Shown here: positions 5,390-6,658 of the stretch, one piece after another
Layout: every line of letters starts with the position of its first letter
Numbering within the stretch: position 1 is the stretch's first letter
Assembly: GCA_002342175.1 (NCBI GenBank)
Contig: DDPL01000071.1
Span: 1-6,658, forward strand
Origin: Legionellales bacterium UBA2469
Lineage (GTDB): Bacteria; Pseudomonadota; Gammaproteobacteria; Legionellales; Legionellaceae
Direction of reading: 5' to 3'
Length of the DNA stretch: 6,658 bases
Position numbers and translations under genes: made by a program
The notes under the pieces: model-generated
The model's input: the letters and a program-made list of their open reading frames with translations, nothing else
What the model was told of the DNA's origin: nothing
Database searches by the model: none

Positions 5390-6151
5390 TCATGGTTGCT
5401 TTTGCATACCATCATTTTGTTTAAATTCGTCTAATAACTGTTTATCGTCCTGGTTTAACACCATTTGGTTAAGTAGATCGGGTCTTTTTAACCAAGTATT
5501 TCCTAATGCTTGTTGTCGCCGCCAGCGCTCAATGGCTTGATGTGAACCACTCATTAACACTTCAGGAACAACCATTCCATCAATTTCAGCAGGTCTTGTA
5601 TAGTGGGGATGATCCAACAAGCCATTAACAAATGAGTCTTCGACATGCGAACGCTCATCATTGAGAGCTCCTGGGACCAATCTGATCATAGCATCCATAT
5701 ATGCCATGGTAGCAATTTCACCACCACTGATGACAAAGTCACCCAACGACCACTCTTCATCAATGTCATTTACAAAAAGTCGTTCATCAATTCCTTCATA
5801 ACGACCCGCAATAAAAATCAACGATTGATTATTGCTGACCAACGCTTGTATATCGGATTGGCGCATCGCTTTGCCTTGGGGACTTAAATAAATGGTCTTT
5901 GTCCCTTTTGGCATGTGTTGGCGAGCATGTTGTATGGCTTGATGTAAAGGTTCATACATCATGACCATGCCAGGCCCACCACCATATGGTCTATCATCAA
6001 CATGACCGTATGCAGATACTGCCCAATCTCTTAAATTCCAGCAGGTTAAATGCGCTAATTGTTTTTCAAAAGCTTTACCGACAATGCCATATTGAAGGCT
6101 TTCAAACATTTCAGGAAAAATGGTGATTACACCCAGCTCTAGTGCCGTCAT
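5390..6151 (-). CDS. trmD: tRNA (guanine-N1)-methyltransferase TrmD
   Basis: TrmD methylates G37 of tRNAs with a G36-G37 sequence (Leu, Pro, Arg isoacceptors) using S-adenosylmethionine, and so prevents +1 frameshifting. It is an essential SPOUT-class, trefoil-knot homodimer in the cytoplasm. Motifs in order: IFPEMFES at 11-18, DDRPYGGGPGMVMMYEPL at 52-69, YLSPQGK at 88-94, GRYEGIDER at 116-124, DEEWSLGDFVISGGE at 131-145 (the SAM-binding knot), and VEDSF at 170-174 with D172 at the catalytic Asp position of E. coli TrmD. LLDHPHYTRP (178-187) and VPEVLMSGSH (195-204) follow. The length of 253 aa is close to E. coli (255). The start ATG 6151 is one base after the rimM stop, with GGAAG inside the end of rimM as ribosome site, which suggests translational coupling. 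Confidence 0.98.
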   Translation of the reverse strand: MTALELGVITIFPEMFESLQYGIVGKAFEKQLAHLTCWNLRDWAVSAYGHVDDRPYGGGPGMVMMYEPLHQAIQHARQHMPKGTKTIYLSPQGKAMRQSDIQALVSNNQSLIFIAGRYEGIDERLFVNDIDEEWSLGDFVISGGEIATMAYMDAMIRLVPGALNDERSHVEDSFVNGLLDHPHYTRPAEIDGMVVPEVLMSGSHQAIERWRRQQALGNTWLKRPDLLNQMVLNQDDKQLLDEFKQNDGMQKQP

Positions 6152-6152
6152 T

Positions 6153-6658
6153 TTAATCTTCCAGGTCCCAATGAATATTCATTACGCCCTTTGTAAGGTT
6201 GACATGCTGAATAAACACATCCCAGACTAACGGAACAAGTGTGCGTTTTTCTCCAGAAATGACAATAACGTCATTTGCACCAGTTGGTAAAATTTCTACA
6301 ATTTTACCTAAACAATCATTATTTTGGTTATAAACCGTTAAACCAATTAAATCGTGGTAATAAATTTCCCCGATGTCTAATTTTGGAAGAACATCACGAG
6401 GTACCGCAATTTCAACATTGGTTAAGAAGCTGACATCTTCACGAGTAAGATAATTTTTTACCTGCACCACAAGTCGTTCATTGCTGAGGACTTTTTGGTG
6501 AATTTCGATTAGACACCAGTTCTTCTTAATTTTGATGTACCATGGAGCGTAACTGAAAATATTTTCACTAGGCTCTGTAAAAGATTGAATATGAATAAAA
6601 CCTTTTATGCCATAAACGCGACCGAAACGACCTAAAACTACATAATCATTATCGGCTT
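6153..6658 (-). CDS. rimM: Ribosome maturation factor RimM, 5' end beyond the window
   Basis: RimM binds ribosomal protein S19 and assists 30S head assembly and 16S rRNA processing. The frame stays open from the right edge (first complete codon at 6656) to the TAA at 6153-6155, giving 167 visible residues against about 180 in E. coli, so only a short N-terminus is missing. The N-terminal beta-barrel domain begins VVLGRFGRVYGIKGFIHIQS, with FTEPSENIFSYAPWYI next. The PRC-barrel domain shows EIYYHDLIGLTV, LGKIVEILPTGANDVIVI and the terminal LVPLVWDVFIQHVNL, all typical. A GTG at 6470 could be mistaken for the start, but the upstream codons clearly encode the first RimM domain. The loop before LVPL is a few residues shorter than in E. 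coli. rpsP is expected immediately upstream, outside the window. Confidence 0.96.
   Translation of the reverse strand, partial: ADNDYVVLGRFGRVYGIKGFIHIQSFTEPSENIFSYAPWYIKIKKNWCLIEIHQKVLSNERLVVQVKNYLTREDVSFLTNVEIAVPRDVLPKLDIGEIYYHDLIGLTVYNQNNDCLGKIVEILPTGANDVIVISGEKRTLVPLVWDVFIQHVNLTKGVMNIHWDLED

Noticed and set aside
6153..6470. A 105-codon rimM starting at GTG 6470
   Set aside because: The same frame continues upstream to the window edge and encodes the conserved RimM N-terminal domain, so the GTG is an internal valine.
1..6658. Mobile element, CRISPR, defence island, toxin-antitoxin or tRNA gene
   Set aside because: I saw no transposase, integrase, regular direct repeats, toxin-antitoxin-like pair or cloverleaf-type sequence on either strand. 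The genes are mostly core functions.

Overview
The window reads as a chromosomal housekeeping segment of an AT-rich gammaproteobacterium. The best support is the minus-strand order rimM-trmD-rplS (the 3' part of the classical rpsP-rimM-trmD-rplS operon), together with an LPS inner-core heptosyltransferase and an O-antigen ligase-like membrane protein, which imply a Gram-negative cell. The protein style and two small secreted proteins suggest Legionellales (Legionella/Coxiella-like relatives). That placement is my impression and not a proof.

Layout. At 1-250 a plus-strand promoter precedes a tiny gene for a secreted, strongly basic 51-residue protein of unknown function. It converges on a cold-shock protein gene (292-498, minus), which has its own terminator hairpin and a leader of about 160 nt. 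Next on the minus strand is a GT9 heptosyltransferase (waaF-like, 695-1615), divergent from a Wzy_C-type O-antigen ligase/polymerase (1718-2932, plus). That gene ends tail-to-tail, overlapping by 4 bp, with a Sua5/YrdC-type threonylcarbamoyl-AMP synthase (2929-3816, minus). Divergent from this is a membrane-anchored SOUL-family haem-binding-like protein (3935-4549, plus). It abuts, with no spacer, a convergent small cysteine-containing exported protein (4550-4855, minus). A strong hairpin terminator at 4928-4974 closes the ribosomal operon rplS (4986-5369), trmD (5390-6151) and rimM (6153 to the right edge, 5' end missing).

How the genes work together. rimM, trmD and rplS serve ribosome maturation, tRNA m1G37 methylation and the 50S subunit. 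The Sua5 homologue makes the precursor for t6A37, so two tRNA position-37 modification functions lie here, though in separate transcription units. The heptosyltransferase and ligase both belong to LPS assembly and share a short divergent promoter region. The remaining genes (Csp, SOUL, two small exported proteins) have no evident functional link.

I found no mobile element, CRISPR array, tRNA/rRNA gene, phage gene or defence system. I see no convincing undescribed multi-gene system. The points most worth a second look are the two small exported proteins, the Csp leader, and the degenerate C-terminal half of the Sua5 homologue.
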